Shown here: positions 12,287-20,298 of the stretch, one piece after another | How positions within the stretch are numbered: position 1 is the stretch's first letter | Layout of the letters: each line of letters starts with the position of its first letter | NCBI GenBank assembly: GCA_964643965.1 | Contig: CAZXVH010000021.1 | Coordinates: forward strand, 1-52,876 | Source of the DNA: GCA-2746795 sp964643965 | Lineage (GTDB): Bacteria > Chloroflexota > Anaerolineae > Promineifilales > Promineifilaceae | Direction: 5' to 3' | DNA: 52,876 nucleotides | Translations under genes and position numbers: made by a program | The notes under the pieces: model-generated | Told to the model about the DNA's origin: nothing | Database searches by the model: none | The model's input: only the letters and a program-made list of their open reading frames with translations

Positions 12287-12315
12287 AGCGAGAGGCAGAA
12301 ATAACGCCTCTCGCT
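12287..12315 (-). terminator. Stem-loop between HMA and ATPase genes
   Basis: AGCGAGAGGC (12287-12296) pairs with GCCTCTCGCT (12306-12315) around a 9-nt loop. Lying between two genes of one pathway, it may lower ATPase expression relative to the chaperone (inference). Confidence 0.55.
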
Positions 12316-12435
12316 CTTAGCCATTCCAAAAAATAATTGTCCGTAAAAACGGGGAAACAGAATGGCTCAAAGGCTTTCCCCTGTATCAAATGGATGATTC
12401 GTTTTTTAAGAAAGCCTCAGGCCATCTGCGGATTT

Positions 12436-12651
12436 CTAAAATGGGGCAACGGTCGATTCGTAACCGCTCTCGCGCACCGTTTGCACCAGTGCCGACGCGG
12501 GGGCGGTGGCTGGATCGTGTTCAATTTCGATACGGCCGGTATTGAAATGCACTTTGGCGGCGGTGACGCCCTCAACGCCTTGCAGCGCCTTTTCAATTTT
12601 TGCCACACAGGAGGGGCAGGATAAGTCTTGACTTCTAAGTATAGTTTTCAT
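12436..12651 (-). CDS. HMA-domain metallochaperone (CopZ-like)
   Basis: 71 aa ferredoxin-like HMA domain with the metal-binding site SCPSCVAKIEKAL (Cys pair C-x2-C near residues 12-15) and the usual GVTAAKVHF and RESGY segments. It binds a soft metal such as Cu(I) or Zn(II) and hands it to a partner ATPase. Here it replaces the HMA domain missing from the downstream P1B ATPase. GAGGAG precedes the ATG. Same strand as the ATPase, 178 nt away with a hairpin between. Confidence 0.85.
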   Translation of the reverse strand: MKTILRSQDLSCPSCVAKIEKALQGVEGVTAAKVHFNTGRIEIEHDPATAPASALVQTVRESGYESTVAPF

Positions 12652-12678
12652 GGGTTTGTCTCCTCTGAAAATGAGAGG

Positions 12679-12695
12679 GCGGACAAGCTGTCCGC
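12679..12695. repeat. Dispersed hairpin GCGGACA-AGC-TGTCCGC
   Basis: A perfect 7-bp-arm hairpin followed by GCTCCCAGGTTTT, the same string that ends the double palindrome at 750-805. Evidence for a dispersed repeat family. Confidence 0.65.
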
Positions 12696-12863
12696 GCTCC
12701 CAGGTTTTCGTTTATATAGATATGGTTATACAAGTATGTTAGCAGAAGAGGAACGGCCGTTACATGATCTAGCTTAATTAACGGTAACTGGTATAAAAAA
12801 AGTCCCCAACCAGATAGTAAGGACTTGGTATTTTTGAGTCAGGGTGTAGGGCGTCGCTCTATT

Positions 12864-13622
12864 TCAGGGGGTGGTATCTATGTCGGCAATTGCTTGCAGC
12901 CCTGCTTTGTCCGTCAGGGCAAGCCACTGCCGGCCGCTGTGAACCAGACCCGCTTTCTGGAACTGGCTGATAATACGACTGGCTGTTTCGGTCGTCGTGC
13001 CGCTCATTTGAGCCAGGTCATCGCGGGAAAGCGCCATTTGGATGAGAATGCCTTCGTCGGTGATCTCGCCCAGTTTGTCGGCCAATTTAAGCAAAACGGC
13101 GGCGATGCGCTGTTCAACGGAATTAACGCTGAGGCGGCGCACGGTTTCTTGTGTGTCATGCAGTCGTTTGGCGGTGACGTCTAGCACCGCCAGCGCCGCA
13201 GAGGGATATTGTTGTAATAAAGCGCGGAAGGCTTCGACTCTAATCGCGAGTACGCAAACGGCCGTTTGCGCCACCGCCGTTTCTGGATAGACATCATCAG
13301 CCAAAGCGGTCAGGCTGCCGAAATAGTCGCCTGACTGGAGAATATCCAACAGCACATCTTGCCCGCTCATAGAGTGACGCAATAATTTCACCTGCCCAGA
13401 GGCCACGACGTATAAATTCGCGGCCTTTTCCCCACTAAGGTAAATGGATGCGCCCGGTTGGTAGCCGAATTCCCGGAACTGTTCATTAACAGCCGCTATC
13501 TTGGCCGGTGATAAGCCCTGAAAAAACGGCGTCTGGTGCAAGATGGACGAACGTAACTCCACTGAACAGGCTGCCGGTTCAACTGTTTCTATCTCTACAG
13601 GCGTTTTACGACGTATTGACAT
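12864..13622 (-). CDS. Crp/Fnr-family transcriptional regulator
   Basis: 252 aa. A cyclic-nucleotide-type beta barrel (about 25-150), dimer helix, then a winged HTH (about 195-240) with recognition helix TTTETASRIISQF. The E-x2-S-R pattern is that used by Fnr/Dnr proteins to read TTGAT half-sites. Only one Cys is found in the N-terminal part and no cAMP-binding Glu-Arg pair is visible, so it is neither an Fe-S Fnr nor a classical Crp. A haem or NO sensor of the Dnr type is a reasonable guess. Followed by a metal-ATPase cluster on the same strand. Confidence 0.88.
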   Translation of the reverse strand: MSIRRKTPVEIETVEPAACSVELRSSILHQTPFFQGLSPAKIAAVNEQFREFGYQPGASIYLSGEKAANLYVVASGQVKLLRHSMSGQDVLLDILQSGDYFGSLTALADDVYPETAVAQTAVCVLAIRVEAFRALLQQYPSAALAVLDVTAKRLHDTQETVRRLSVNSVEQRIAAVLLKLADKLGEITDEGILIQMALSRDDLAQMSGTTTETASRIISQFQKAGLVHSGRQWLALTDKAGLQAIADIDTTP

Positions 13623-13664
13623 ACTACTCTCTCTTATTTATTTCTCAGACAAAATGCATCCCAT

Positions 13665-13689
13665 GCTTCCCTTGATTGTAAAGGGAAGC
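13665..13689 (-). terminator. 9-bp hairpin between MarR and Crp/Fnr genes
   Basis: GCTTCCCTT (13665-13673) pairs with AAGGGAAGC (13681-13689) around a 7-nt loop, 40 nt past the MarR stop. Probable terminator or attenuator on the minus strand. Confidence 0.55.
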
Positions 13690-13728
13690 GATGATCCTGG
13701 TCAACAAAAAGAACTTTCCAATTACAAT

Positions 13729-14154
13729 TTACACTGACATCTCATCGTGCGTAAGCTGTTGCAAAAGCAGATTCAGTTGAGGACCAATGCGGCGCAGCTC
13801 TTCACGATGCGTGGCTGAGAGTTGCGCCAATATGCCATTCCCTTGAGGCGTGAGGGAAATATACACCTCGCGCCGATCCACTTCGCCTGATTCTCGCACC
13901 ACTAAATTTTGCAACACCAGACGATCCACCAGCCCTACGGCGCTATGATGCCGAATCTGTAACCGTTCTGCCAATTCACCCATCGTCACTTGCTCGCGGC
14001 CAGGAAAGCCAGCAATCGCCAACAATGCCTGGTGCTGTTGAGGGGTAATGCCGCCGGCGCGAACGGCCGTTTCACTGAAGCGCATAAACTGGCGCAAGGC
14101 GTAACGGAAATTCGCCAACATTTCATACTCTGCCTTGTTAATCGGTCGTGCCAT
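13729..14154 (-). CDS. MarR-family transcriptional regulator
   Basis: 141 aa from the ATG at 14154 (MARPINK). GGAG lies 8 nt upstream, and the in-frame GTG at 14166 overlaps that site. Winged HTH with recognition segment MGELAERLQIRHHSAVGLVDRL and wing RESGEVDRREVYISLTPQG. MarR proteins usually repress a divergent gene and respond to a small ligand. The divergent neighbour here is the CLC gene 186 nt away, its likely target. The shared spacer contains a degenerate copy of the ATCGG/AATCCGACCTA hairpin also found at 32131-32157. Confidence 0.88.
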   Translation of the reverse strand: MARPINKAEYEMLANFRYALRQFMRFSETAVRAGGITPQQHQALLAIAGFPGREQVTMGELAERLQIRHHSAVGLVDRLVLQNLVVRESGEVDRREVYISLTPQGNGILAQLSATHREELRRIGPQLNLLLQQLTHDEMSV

Positions 14155-14340
14155 TTTTGTCTCCACTATAAATCGGTTGTTAATCCGACCTACAATTTTG
14201 AGTCAGCCCATGATGGTCTGTCTCCTACAATAACCGCTGTTAACCATGACGCCAAATATTCTTGTATAAATATCGTATTACGATATATAATGTCACAAAA
14301 TAATGTTTTTGACAAAAATTCTGGTTTAGTGAGGAACAAA

Positions 14341-16164
14341 ATGTTTGATCATTTGAAATTAAATACGCTGGATGACCCAGACGCTTATCCGGCAAGCGCT
14401 TTTCGGCTGCTTCATGTTTCAGTTTTAGCGGCCGTTATCGGTGCGCTGGCCGGCCTGGTGGCTTTTGTCCTGTTCAAATTAATTGGTTTAATTTGGAACC
14501 TGGTCTTTTTCCAGCAGGTATCTACCCAGTTGACCGATTTGACTTATAACCCAATTGGCTACTGGATGTTAATTGTGCCGGCTATGGGCAGTTTTATTGT
14601 GAGCTTGATGGCAAAATATGGCACATCCAAAATTAAAGGGCATGGCATTCCCGAAGCGATGGAAGCCATCTTAGAAAATAGCAGCCGCATTAACCCCCGG
14701 GTGGCTATTTATAAACCCATTGCTACAGCCATCGCCATTGGCACAGGGGGGCCGTTTGGCGCAGAAGGGCCGATCATTCAAACAGGCGGCGCGTTGGGAT
14801 CCATATTGGGGCAGGTGATACAGACAACGGCCGTTGAACGGAAAGTACTGCTCGCTTGTGGAGCGGCCGCCGGTATGGCCGCCACTTTTAACACCCCCAT
14901 TGCCGCCGTCATTATCGCCATTGAACTCCTTCTATTCGAGTTCAAATCGCGTTCCTTTATTCCCCTGGTCATTGCCACCGTAGTCGCCACCACCGTGCGT
15001 ATGCCTCTGGTCGGCGGTGAGCCACTTTTTCACGTCACCAACCCAAACTTTGGCATTCCTCAGGCGCTGCCATTTTACGTTTTGCTCGGCATTTTATGTG
15101 GTTTCGTGGCGCTTGGTTTTAAATTCGCTCTGTACTGGACGGAAGATCTTTTTGAACGGTTGCCCGTCAACCAGTTTTGGTTGCCCGTTATTGGGGGTCT
15201 CTGTCTGGGTGTCATTGGTTACTTTGTCCCGATGGTTTTGGGGGTAGGCTACGATGCCATTGGCGATATTCTCAACAATCAATTAACTCTGAGCGTTTTA
15301 TTCAGCTTAATGATCTTCAAATCGTTAGCTCTATTGGTGTCATTGGGGTCGGGTACGTCTGGCGGTTTGCTGGCGCCCATGTTTATGGCCAGCGCCGCCA
15401 TGGGCAGCATTGTGGCGATGCTGCTCAATATGGCGGCGCCCAGTTTACATTTAGACCCAGGGGCGTTTGCTTTATTGGCGATGGTCGCCGTGTTTGGGGC
15501 ATCTGCTCGCTCTACCTTTGCCTTTATTATTTTTGGCTTTGAGATCACGCAAGATTATCACGCCATTTTGCCGCTGATGCTGGTTGGCGTTATCGCCGAT
15601 GGCGTGGCGCTGCATTTTATGCGCAACACCATCATGACAGAAAAGCTGTCCCGGCGCGGTCTGCGTGTGCCACAGGAGTATGAGACGGATGTGTTACAAC
15701 AGATCGCAGTGGGCGTGATGATGGATCCCCAGCCTATGACGTTAAAAAGCGAGATGACAGTGGCTCAACTGGCAGAGGCGATTGCCCAGGGAGAAGCCAC
15801 GTATGTGCGCCATCAGGCTTTTCCCATTGTGGATGAAAACGGCCGTTTAACAAGTATCATTACTCGCGGCGATCTATTGCGGGCGCTGGATATGGTTGAG
15901 GGTGGCGCGCAGTTGGTCTCTGAGGCAGGCGCCTCCAAACTGGTGGTCACTTATGAAGATGAGTTATTGAGCGACGCCCTGCAAAAACTGCTCAAACATG
16001 ATATTGGCCGCTTGCCCGTGGTTAAACGAGATGCACCGCAGCAGTTGGTGGGCTACTTGAGCCGAGGCGCCATCCTGCGGGCACGGCAGATGAGGATGGA
16101 TGAAGAGCAGCTGCGTGAACCAGGTTGGATTAAGCAAAGACATACCATCTCATCGAATAAATAA
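14341..16164 (+). CDS. CLC-type chloride channel/transporter with CBS domains
   Basis: 607 aa from the ATG at 14341 (MFDHLKL), which has GAGGA five bases before it. About 10-11 membrane segments, then two C-terminal CBS domains (about 460-590). CLC signatures are present: GHGIPEA in place of GSGIP, GAEGP with the gating Glu, and GTSGGLLAP. The position matching the proton glutamate Glu203 of E. coli ClC-ec1 (FNTPIAAVIIAIELL) is Leu, which suggests passive or proton-uncoupled anion flow (inference). The Ser-to-His change in the first motif leaves anion preference open, and nitrate is possible given the neighbours. Followed by an intrinsic terminator. Confidence 0.92.
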   Translation: MFDHLKLNTLDDPDAYPASAFRLLHVSVLAAVIGALAGLVAFVLFKLIGLIWNLVFFQQVSTQLTDLTYNPIGYWMLIVPAMGSFIVSLMAKYGTSKIKGHGIPEAMEAILENSSRINPRVAIYKPIATAIAIGTGGPFGAEGPIIQTGGALGSILGQVIQTTAVERKVLLACGAAAGMAATFNTPIAAVIIAIELLLFEFKSRSFIPLVIATVVATTVRMPLVGGEPLFHVTNPNFGIPQALPFYVLLGILCGFVALGFKFALYWTEDLFERLPVNQFWLPVIGGLCLGVIGYFVPMVLGVGYDAIGDILNNQLTLSVLFSLMIFKSLALLVSLGSGTSGGLLAPMFMASAAMGSIVAMLLNMAAPSLHLDPGAFALLAMVAVFGASARSTFAFIIFGFEITQDYHAILPLMLVGVIADGVALHFMRNTIMTEKLSRRGLRVPQEYETDVLQQIAVGVMMDPQPMTLKSEMTVAQLAEAIAQGEATYVRHQAFPIVDENGRLTSIITRGDLLRALDMVEGGAQLVSEAGASKLVVTYEDELLSDALQKLLKHDIGRLPVVKRDAPQQLVGYLSRGAILRARQMRMDEEQLREPGWIKQRHTISSNK

Positions 16165-16185
16165 GCGGTGGTTTTGCTTAAAGAG

Positions 16186-16205
16186 GCCCTGAGAAGGGCG
16201 TTTTT
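16186..16205 (+). terminator. Intrinsic terminator after the CLC gene
   Basis: GCCCT-GAGA-AGGGC followed by GTTTTT, 22 nt past the stop. A classical stem plus T-run. Confidence 0.75.
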
Positions 16206-16260
16206 GATGAAAAATATGAAGCTGTTAAGCGCATCATGTTTCGGGGCTTCACATCCTTCA

Positions 16261-16322
16261 GACCTGACAAGTTTTTACCAGCGTGTATGCTTATTAAACA
16301 CGCTTAAAGAACTTGTCAGGTC
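16261..16322. repeat. Nested inverted repeat between convergent genes
   Basis: Outer arms GACCTGACAAGTT (16261-16273) and AACTTGTCAGGTC (16310-16322) enclose an inner hairpin AGCGTGT/ACACGCT (16280-16304). It sits between the ends of the CLC and ferredoxin genes and probably serves as a two-way terminator. Confidence 0.7.
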
Positions 16323-16335
16323 ATGAGAAATTGGC

Positions 16336-16746
16336 TTACATATCCAGTGCGTCGTACCCTGGCCCTTCGGAAAAGAACTCATAGTTAGGCATGATGTCTT
16401 CCGTCAGGTCCAAGATTTCGCCACCCTGGAGCTGCTTGGCATTCAACAACTTGACTTCGTTGCCGTCAATTTGTCCTTCAAACGGCTGGCCATCTGGCAA
16501 TAGTTCTTTCAAACCATTCACCCAGACGCCGGGCGGGGCCTCATAAGCAAAAGGCACCTCTTCCTCAGGGAAGATCGCTTCATAGGGACATTCAGGCACA
16601 CAGGCGCCGCAGTCGATGCAGGTATCAGGATCAATATACAGCCAGGGCCATTCAGCTTCTGGCTGTCCCAATATCATGCATTCCACCGGGCAAACCTCCA
16701 CGCAAGCGGTATCACGCAAGCACAGCCGGGTGATAATGTGGGTCAT
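16336..16746 (-). CDS. Two-cluster ferredoxin with C-terminal extension
   Basis: 136 aa. The start is set at 16746 (MTHIITRLCL) because AAGGAG is 7 nt upstream. Longer frames reach further but lack a site. Two Cys groups, CLRDTACVEVCPVECM and CIDCGACVPECP, indicate a 7Fe- or 8Fe-type ferredoxin, with an acidic C-terminal tail of about 65 residues of unknown use. A soluble electron carrier, likely serving denitrification or low-oxygen metabolism. It has its own Fnr-type promoter (16825-16866) just downstream of the SCO gene. Confidence 0.88.
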   Translation of the reverse strand: MTHIITRLCLRDTACVEVCPVECMILGQPEAEWPWLYIDPDTCIDCGACVPECPYEAIFPEEEVPFAYEAPPGVWVNGLKELLPDGQPFEGQIDGNEVKLLNAKQLQGGEILDLTEDIMPNYEFFSEGPGYDALDM

Positions 16747-16824
16747 AGGCATTCTCCTTAGGTCGTGGCAGTAACGGCCGTTTCTCCGCCCGCCCCACTC
16801 ACGACAATCATTTAATAGGATACC

Positions 16825-16866
16825 AGCATATCCAGTCAATAAGATTTAAGCCTTGATCTAAATCAA
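16825..16866 (-). promoter_or_regulatory. Fnr/Dnr-type promoter of the ferredoxin gene
   Basis: Box TTGATCTAAATCAA at 16853-16866, 22 nt, then -10 TATGCT (16830-16825). The predicted start near 16818 puts the box centre at -41.5, the class II position for Fnr/Crp activators. Confidence 0.8.
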
Positions 16867-16885
16867 GATGTGGCTCCTCTGCCTC

Positions 16886-17587
16886 TTATTCATGCGCCAG
16901 ATACCAATCCAGCGCCTCGGCTATTGAATTGGGAGTGGTTTTGTAGGCAAAGGTGGCTCGCAGCACTCCCTCCCGATCTAGCAGATAGGAGCGGGTGGAA
17001 TGATCAATGGTGTACACAGACTGGGAGCCGCTCTCCAGTCGCCGTTGGTAGTAGAAGCCATAGTCGGGCTGAATGTGGGCCAGGGTTTCATCATCGGCGG
17101 CAAAACCGACAAAATCGGAGTCAAAATTAGCCAGATAGGGCTGCATTTTATCTACAGAATCTCGCGCGGCGTCTACGCTGATGAAGACAAAATCCACATC
17201 GGCCGCCGCTTCACCAAGCGCTTTTTTCGCATTTTTGTAATCGACCAGGGTCATGGGGCAGAAGTCGGGGCAATGCATGTAGCCGAAGAAGATGAGGCGC
17301 CAACGGCCGTTTAAGTCACTTAATTGCGAAACATCCTGGCGGGTGCTGGGCGCAGTAAAATCACGCACGGCCACGGGTGGATTAACGACGTCTCCCACAA
17401 AACGACCCTCAGAAACGGCCGTTAACGAAGCCAGCGTTAAATCATCCACCGCCACAGGTTCCTCTGTCGGCCGCGCCCAGGCGCCACTGACCTGCTCACT
17501 CTCTGCGTTGGGTTGAGGCGAGGTGCAGGCGGGGAGAACGGCCGTCAGCCAGCCCACCAGCAGCAGTAACAACAGTTTCTTACGCAT
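16886..17587 (-). CDS. SCO1/SenC-type copper assembly lipoprotein
   Basis: 233 aa. Signal peptide with lipobox VLPAC (Cys near residue 21), then a Pro-rich linker and a thioredoxin-fold SCO domain. The copper site is visible: CPDFCP (C-x3-C) and the distal His in YTIDHS. SCO proteins deliver copper to oxidase CuA sites or act as thiol reductants. With nirK immediately upstream on the same strand (49 nt, separated by a hairpin), delivery of copper to the nitrite reductase is the best reading. No strong ribosome site is seen at the start, so it may depend on nirK translation. Confidence 0.9.
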   Translation of the reverse strand: MRKKLLLLLLVGWLTAVLPACTSPQPNAESEQVSGAWARPTEEPVAVDDLTLASLTAVSEGRFVGDVVNPPVAVRDFTAPSTRQDVSQLSDLNGRWRLIFFGYMHCPDFCPMTLVDYKNAKKALGEAAADVDFVFISVDAARDSVDKMQPYLANFDSDFVGFAADDETLAHIQPDYGFYYQRRLESGSQSVYTIDHSTRSYLLDREGVLRATFAYKTTPNSIAEALDWYLAHE

Positions 17588-17598
17588 GATTCAACAGT

Positions 17599-17633
17599 CA
17601 AAAGTTCAACTTCTTGGAGAAGTTGAACTTTTG
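17599..17633. repeat. Perfect 16-bp hairpin between nirK and SCO
   Basis: CAAAAGTTCAACTTCT (17599-17614) pairs with 17618-17633 around a 3-nt loop. The same AGAAGTTCAACTTTT sequence forms a longer hairpin at 49593-49650, so this is a dispersed element as well as a possible processing or attenuation site. Confidence 0.7.
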
Positions 17634-17636
17634 AAA

Positions 17637-19508
17637 CTAATGCCCCGATTCCTCTGGGAATCCGTCAGCGCCAAATATCTCCGGGTTTTCTTCGCCTTCC
17701 GCATAGAGATAGCCCAACAGTCCCCGCTCCGCTCTGCTCAAGGCATGATCCACCATGACGTATTTGCCTGGCACATCCATCGTCAATTCCACTACCGTCG
17801 CTCCACCAGGTGGCGCCATCACCGTTTGCACATCTTCTATCGGCGTTGAACTCAGAGAACCCATCGGATAAACCCGGTCAAAAATCTCACCAATCATGTG
17901 CAAAGAGGAAATTTTATTCGGCCCGCCCACGCCAAAGTAAATGCGCACCGTGTCGCCCACTTCCGTGCGCATGGCGTATTCATCCCGCGTCAGGGCATTG
18001 GCCGCGCCATTAAAAATATAATAGGTGGGCGTCTCATCCAATAACTTTTCATGGCTGAAGGAGAGATTCCCCTTTGTGCCAAACGGTTGCTCCGTGTAAA
18101 TCTCGCCCTGCATCACATAAAATTCATGGTCTACCGGCGGCAGTCCCTCTTCCGGTTCCACCAAAATCATGCCATACATGCCGCTGGAAATATGGTGGGC
18201 AATGCTCGGCGTAGCACAGTGATAGATGTATAAGCCTGGCTTAAGCGCCTTGAAATTAAAGGAAGAAACTTCGCCGGCCATTGTTTGCGTAAACTCCGCG
18301 CCGCCACCTGGGCCGGTCACGGCATGTAGATCGATGGAATGGGGCAAGATGCTCTGCATCTGGTTTTTAACGCGCACTTCCATGGTGTCGCCCAGGCGCA
18401 TCCGCAGCATTGGCCCCGGCACTTGCCCGTTAAATGTCATATAGTGAAAAGTCGTGCCATCATCCAACTGGCCGTCTACTTCCATTGCCGTCAATTCCAC
18501 CACGCGGTGTTGCGGTTCGGTATCGGTGATAGGTCCGGGTAAATCGGCCGGATTACGAATCACAGAAACGGCGTCGGCCACAGCCGGGCCAGCGGCAATG
18601 GCCATCGTATGCCCGCCGCCGGCTAACGATTGATCCAGAGCGGCCGCATCACCAGCGGTAACCGCGCCTTCGACCCGCATTGTGCCTTCCAATCCCGCCT
18701 CTCGCTGCCCTGGCAACGAAGCATAATAATGGAACATACCCAGTTGATCGGCCACAAATTCGACGGTGGTAGATTCCTGAACGGCCGTTACCTCACCAGA
18801 AGAAACGTTAAATTCATCTATTTGCAGATCATGGGCGTCGGGGCTGTCGTTGATGAGGGTGAGGCGCACGGTGTCGCCCAGGTGGGCTGTCAGTTCCGGG
18901 TTCACTACCCCGTCAATAGCGCCGCCCACGCCGATAAAACCAGCTTCATCTGGCGCGGTCCGCAGGCTGTATTCCACAATGGCGGGCGCGGCTTTTCCAT
19001 CTGGATTGGCCAGGTAAGCGATGAGATTATTTACTTCGTCCGCCGTTAATTGCAAATTAGGCATGGGTACGTTGTTATACTCCGCCAACAGCTCGGTAGC
19101 AATGGGATCGCCTTCTGCCAAGACGACATCTGGCTCCGAAATCCAGCGCGCCAGCCAGTCGTGGTCACGCTCCTGGGTGACGCCTTGCAAATCTGGCCCC
19201 ACAATGACGCCTTTACCGATGGAGTGGCAGGCGGTGCATTTGGCGGAGAAGATTTCTTGGCCCAACGCCGCAGAATTATCTACGGCTGCCGCGGCTGCCG
19301 CCGGTTGGGTGATGGGGGAAACGGCCGTTTCTACTTGTGGTGTGGGGACAACGGCCGTTGTGTCTGAATTTCGGATGGAAAACGCAACCAGCGTGACGCT
19401 ACCGATAAGCGCCAATACGACAATGCCGATAAAAATCATGAGATCGCGGCTGGTAAGCGGCCGTTTGTCCCAGGGTACTTCAGGGGTTTGGTGAATATGT
19501 TCGCTCAT
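17637..19508 (-). CDS. nirK: Membrane-anchored cytochrome c-cupredoxin-copper nitrite reductase fusion
   Basis: 623 aa from the ATG at 19508 (MSEHIHQ; AGAGG eight bases upstream). Reduces nitrite to NO. Order: membrane anchor (23-45), cytochrome c domain (CTACH 91-95, axial Met in NVPM), a cupredoxin-like domain (about 165-275) and a two-domain NirK (from about 330). In the NirK part all ligands are seen: HSIDLH (type 1 His, catalytic Asp, type 2 His), YHC, the second His of HHISSGM with its Met, the catalytic His in SLHMIG, and the type 2 His in MVDHAL. In the middle cupredoxin the copper motif reads YYASLPGQREAGLEG, with Ala, Gln and Leu where Cys, His and Met are expected. The haem domain probably feeds electrons straight to type 1 copper. 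Confidence 0.93.
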   Translation of the reverse strand: MSEHIHQTPEVPWDKRPLTSRDLMIFIGIVVLALIGSVTLVAFSIRNSDTTAVVPTPQVETAVSPITQPAAAAAAVDNSAALGQEIFSAKCTACHSIGKGVIVGPDLQGVTQERDHDWLARWISEPDVVLAEGDPIATELLAEYNNVPMPNLQLTADEVNNLIAYLANPDGKAAPAIVEYSLRTAPDEAGFIGVGGAIDGVVNPELTAHLGDTVRLTLINDSPDAHDLQIDEFNVSSGEVTAVQESTTVEFVADQLGMFHYYASLPGQREAGLEGTMRVEGAVTAGDAAALDQSLAGGGHTMAIAAGPAVADAVSVIRNPADLPGPITDTEPQHRVVELTAMEVDGQLDDGTTFHYMTFNGQVPGPMLRMRLGDTMEVRVKNQMQSILPHSIDLHAVTGPGGGAEFTQTMAGEVSSFNFKALKPGLYIYHCATPSIAHHISSGMYGMILVEPEEGLPPVDHEFYVMQGEIYTEQPFGTKGNLSFSHEKLLDETPTYYIFNGAANALTRDEYAMRTEVGDTVRIYFGVGGPNKISSLHMIGEIFDRVYPMGSLSSTPIEDVQTVMAPPGGATVVELTMDVPGKYVMVDHALSRAERGLLGYLYAEGEENPEIFGADGFPEESGH

Positions 19509-19578
19509 CTTTTTGCCTCTTTTTGATAGAAAATTATGCCAAGCATAATCGGCAGGCGTAGAATGCCTGCGCCTAAGT

Positions 19579-19620
19579 AGCATACGGGCTGTGAACGTTG
19601 CCGCCCTTGATCTAGATCAA
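19579..19620 (-). promoter_or_regulatory. Fnr/Dnr-type promoter of nirK
   Basis: Perfect palindrome TTGATCTAGATCAA at 19607-19620, 22 nt, then -10 TATGCT (19584-19579), giving a start near 19572 with the box centred at -41.5. It lies 6 nt past the stop of the Dnr-like regulator gene. Confidence 0.85.
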
Positions 19621-19626
19621 GTTGGG

Positions 19627-20298
19627 CTAAAGTTGAGCTTGCTGGCGTAGAATATCTGGTTGGGTGATGATGATTTGGTGGCGGTCAAAGCGGATGGCGC
19701 CTGCTTTTTCTAAAACGCGCAGGGAGCGGCTAATTGATTCGGGGGTGGTAGCCAGATGATTGGCAATGAGGGCGCGGGTGATAGAAGGATGGGCCAGCGT
19801 AGGGTTTTCTACCTGTTCTAACAAGAAATGAGCGAGACGAGCCGTCACCGGACGTAGCGCTAAATCTTCTATCCGCCCGACCAGAACCCTTGACCGTGCT
19901 ACCACGCCTTTTAAAACAGCCAAAGCCAGTTCATGGTTTGTTTGCAGGGCGTGGCTGAAAACGGCCGTTGGTATGACCCAGGCAGAAACAGCGGTAACGG
20001 CCGTTGTGCTGACAGCATTAGAGGCATTATCGAGAGCCGCCAATTCGTTAAAGGTGTCGCCGGGGCCGAAGAAGCGCAGAATGTATTCTTGTCCATCTGG
20101 AGAGAGTTTGTATGCTTTGACCCGGCCGTTTTCTACAAGCCACAGCCCGGCTGATGGCTCTCCTTCCAGGAATATCATCTCATCGGGGGCAAAAGTATAA
20201 TGTACGGCTTGCTGACCTAATTCGTTTAGCGTGGCTTCAGCCACATGTTCAAAATACGGCAGCTGACGCAGCAGGGATTGCTTAGAGAAATTATTCAT
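19627..20298 (-). CDS. Dnr/NnrR-like Crp/Fnr-family regulator
   Basis: 223 aa from the ATG at 20298 (MNNFSKQ). Cyclic-nucleotide-type barrel (about 15-125), long dimer helix, then wHTH with recognition helix TPESISRSLRVLE carrying the E-x2-S-R code for TTGAT. No Cys occurs in the protein, so an Fe-S cluster is excluded, and the cAMP-site Arg is not seen (FNELAALDNASN). This fits the NO-sensing Dnr/NnrR class. It is directly upstream of nirK, whose Fnr-type box follows its stop, so it is the prime candidate activator. Its start overlaps the end of the VOC gene by 8 nt. The barrel contains two full AACGGCCGTT copies, read as Thr-Ala-Val. Confidence 0.88.
   Translation of the reverse strand: MNNFSKQSLLRQLPYFEHVAEATLNELGQQAVHYTFAPDEMIFLEGEPSAGLWLVENGRVKAYKLSPDGQEYILRFFGPGDTFNELAALDNASNAVSTTAVTAVSAWVIPTAVFSHALQTNHELALAVLKGVVARSRVLVGRIEDLALRPVTARLAHFLLEQVENPTLAHPSITRALIANHLATTPESISRSLRVLEKAGAIRFDRHQIIITQPDILRQQAQL

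Noticed and set aside
13990..14340. Upstream extension of the CLC frame
   Set aside because: It covers the opposite-strand MarR gene and the promoter spacer; the ATG at 14341 has a proper ribosome site and a family-typical start.
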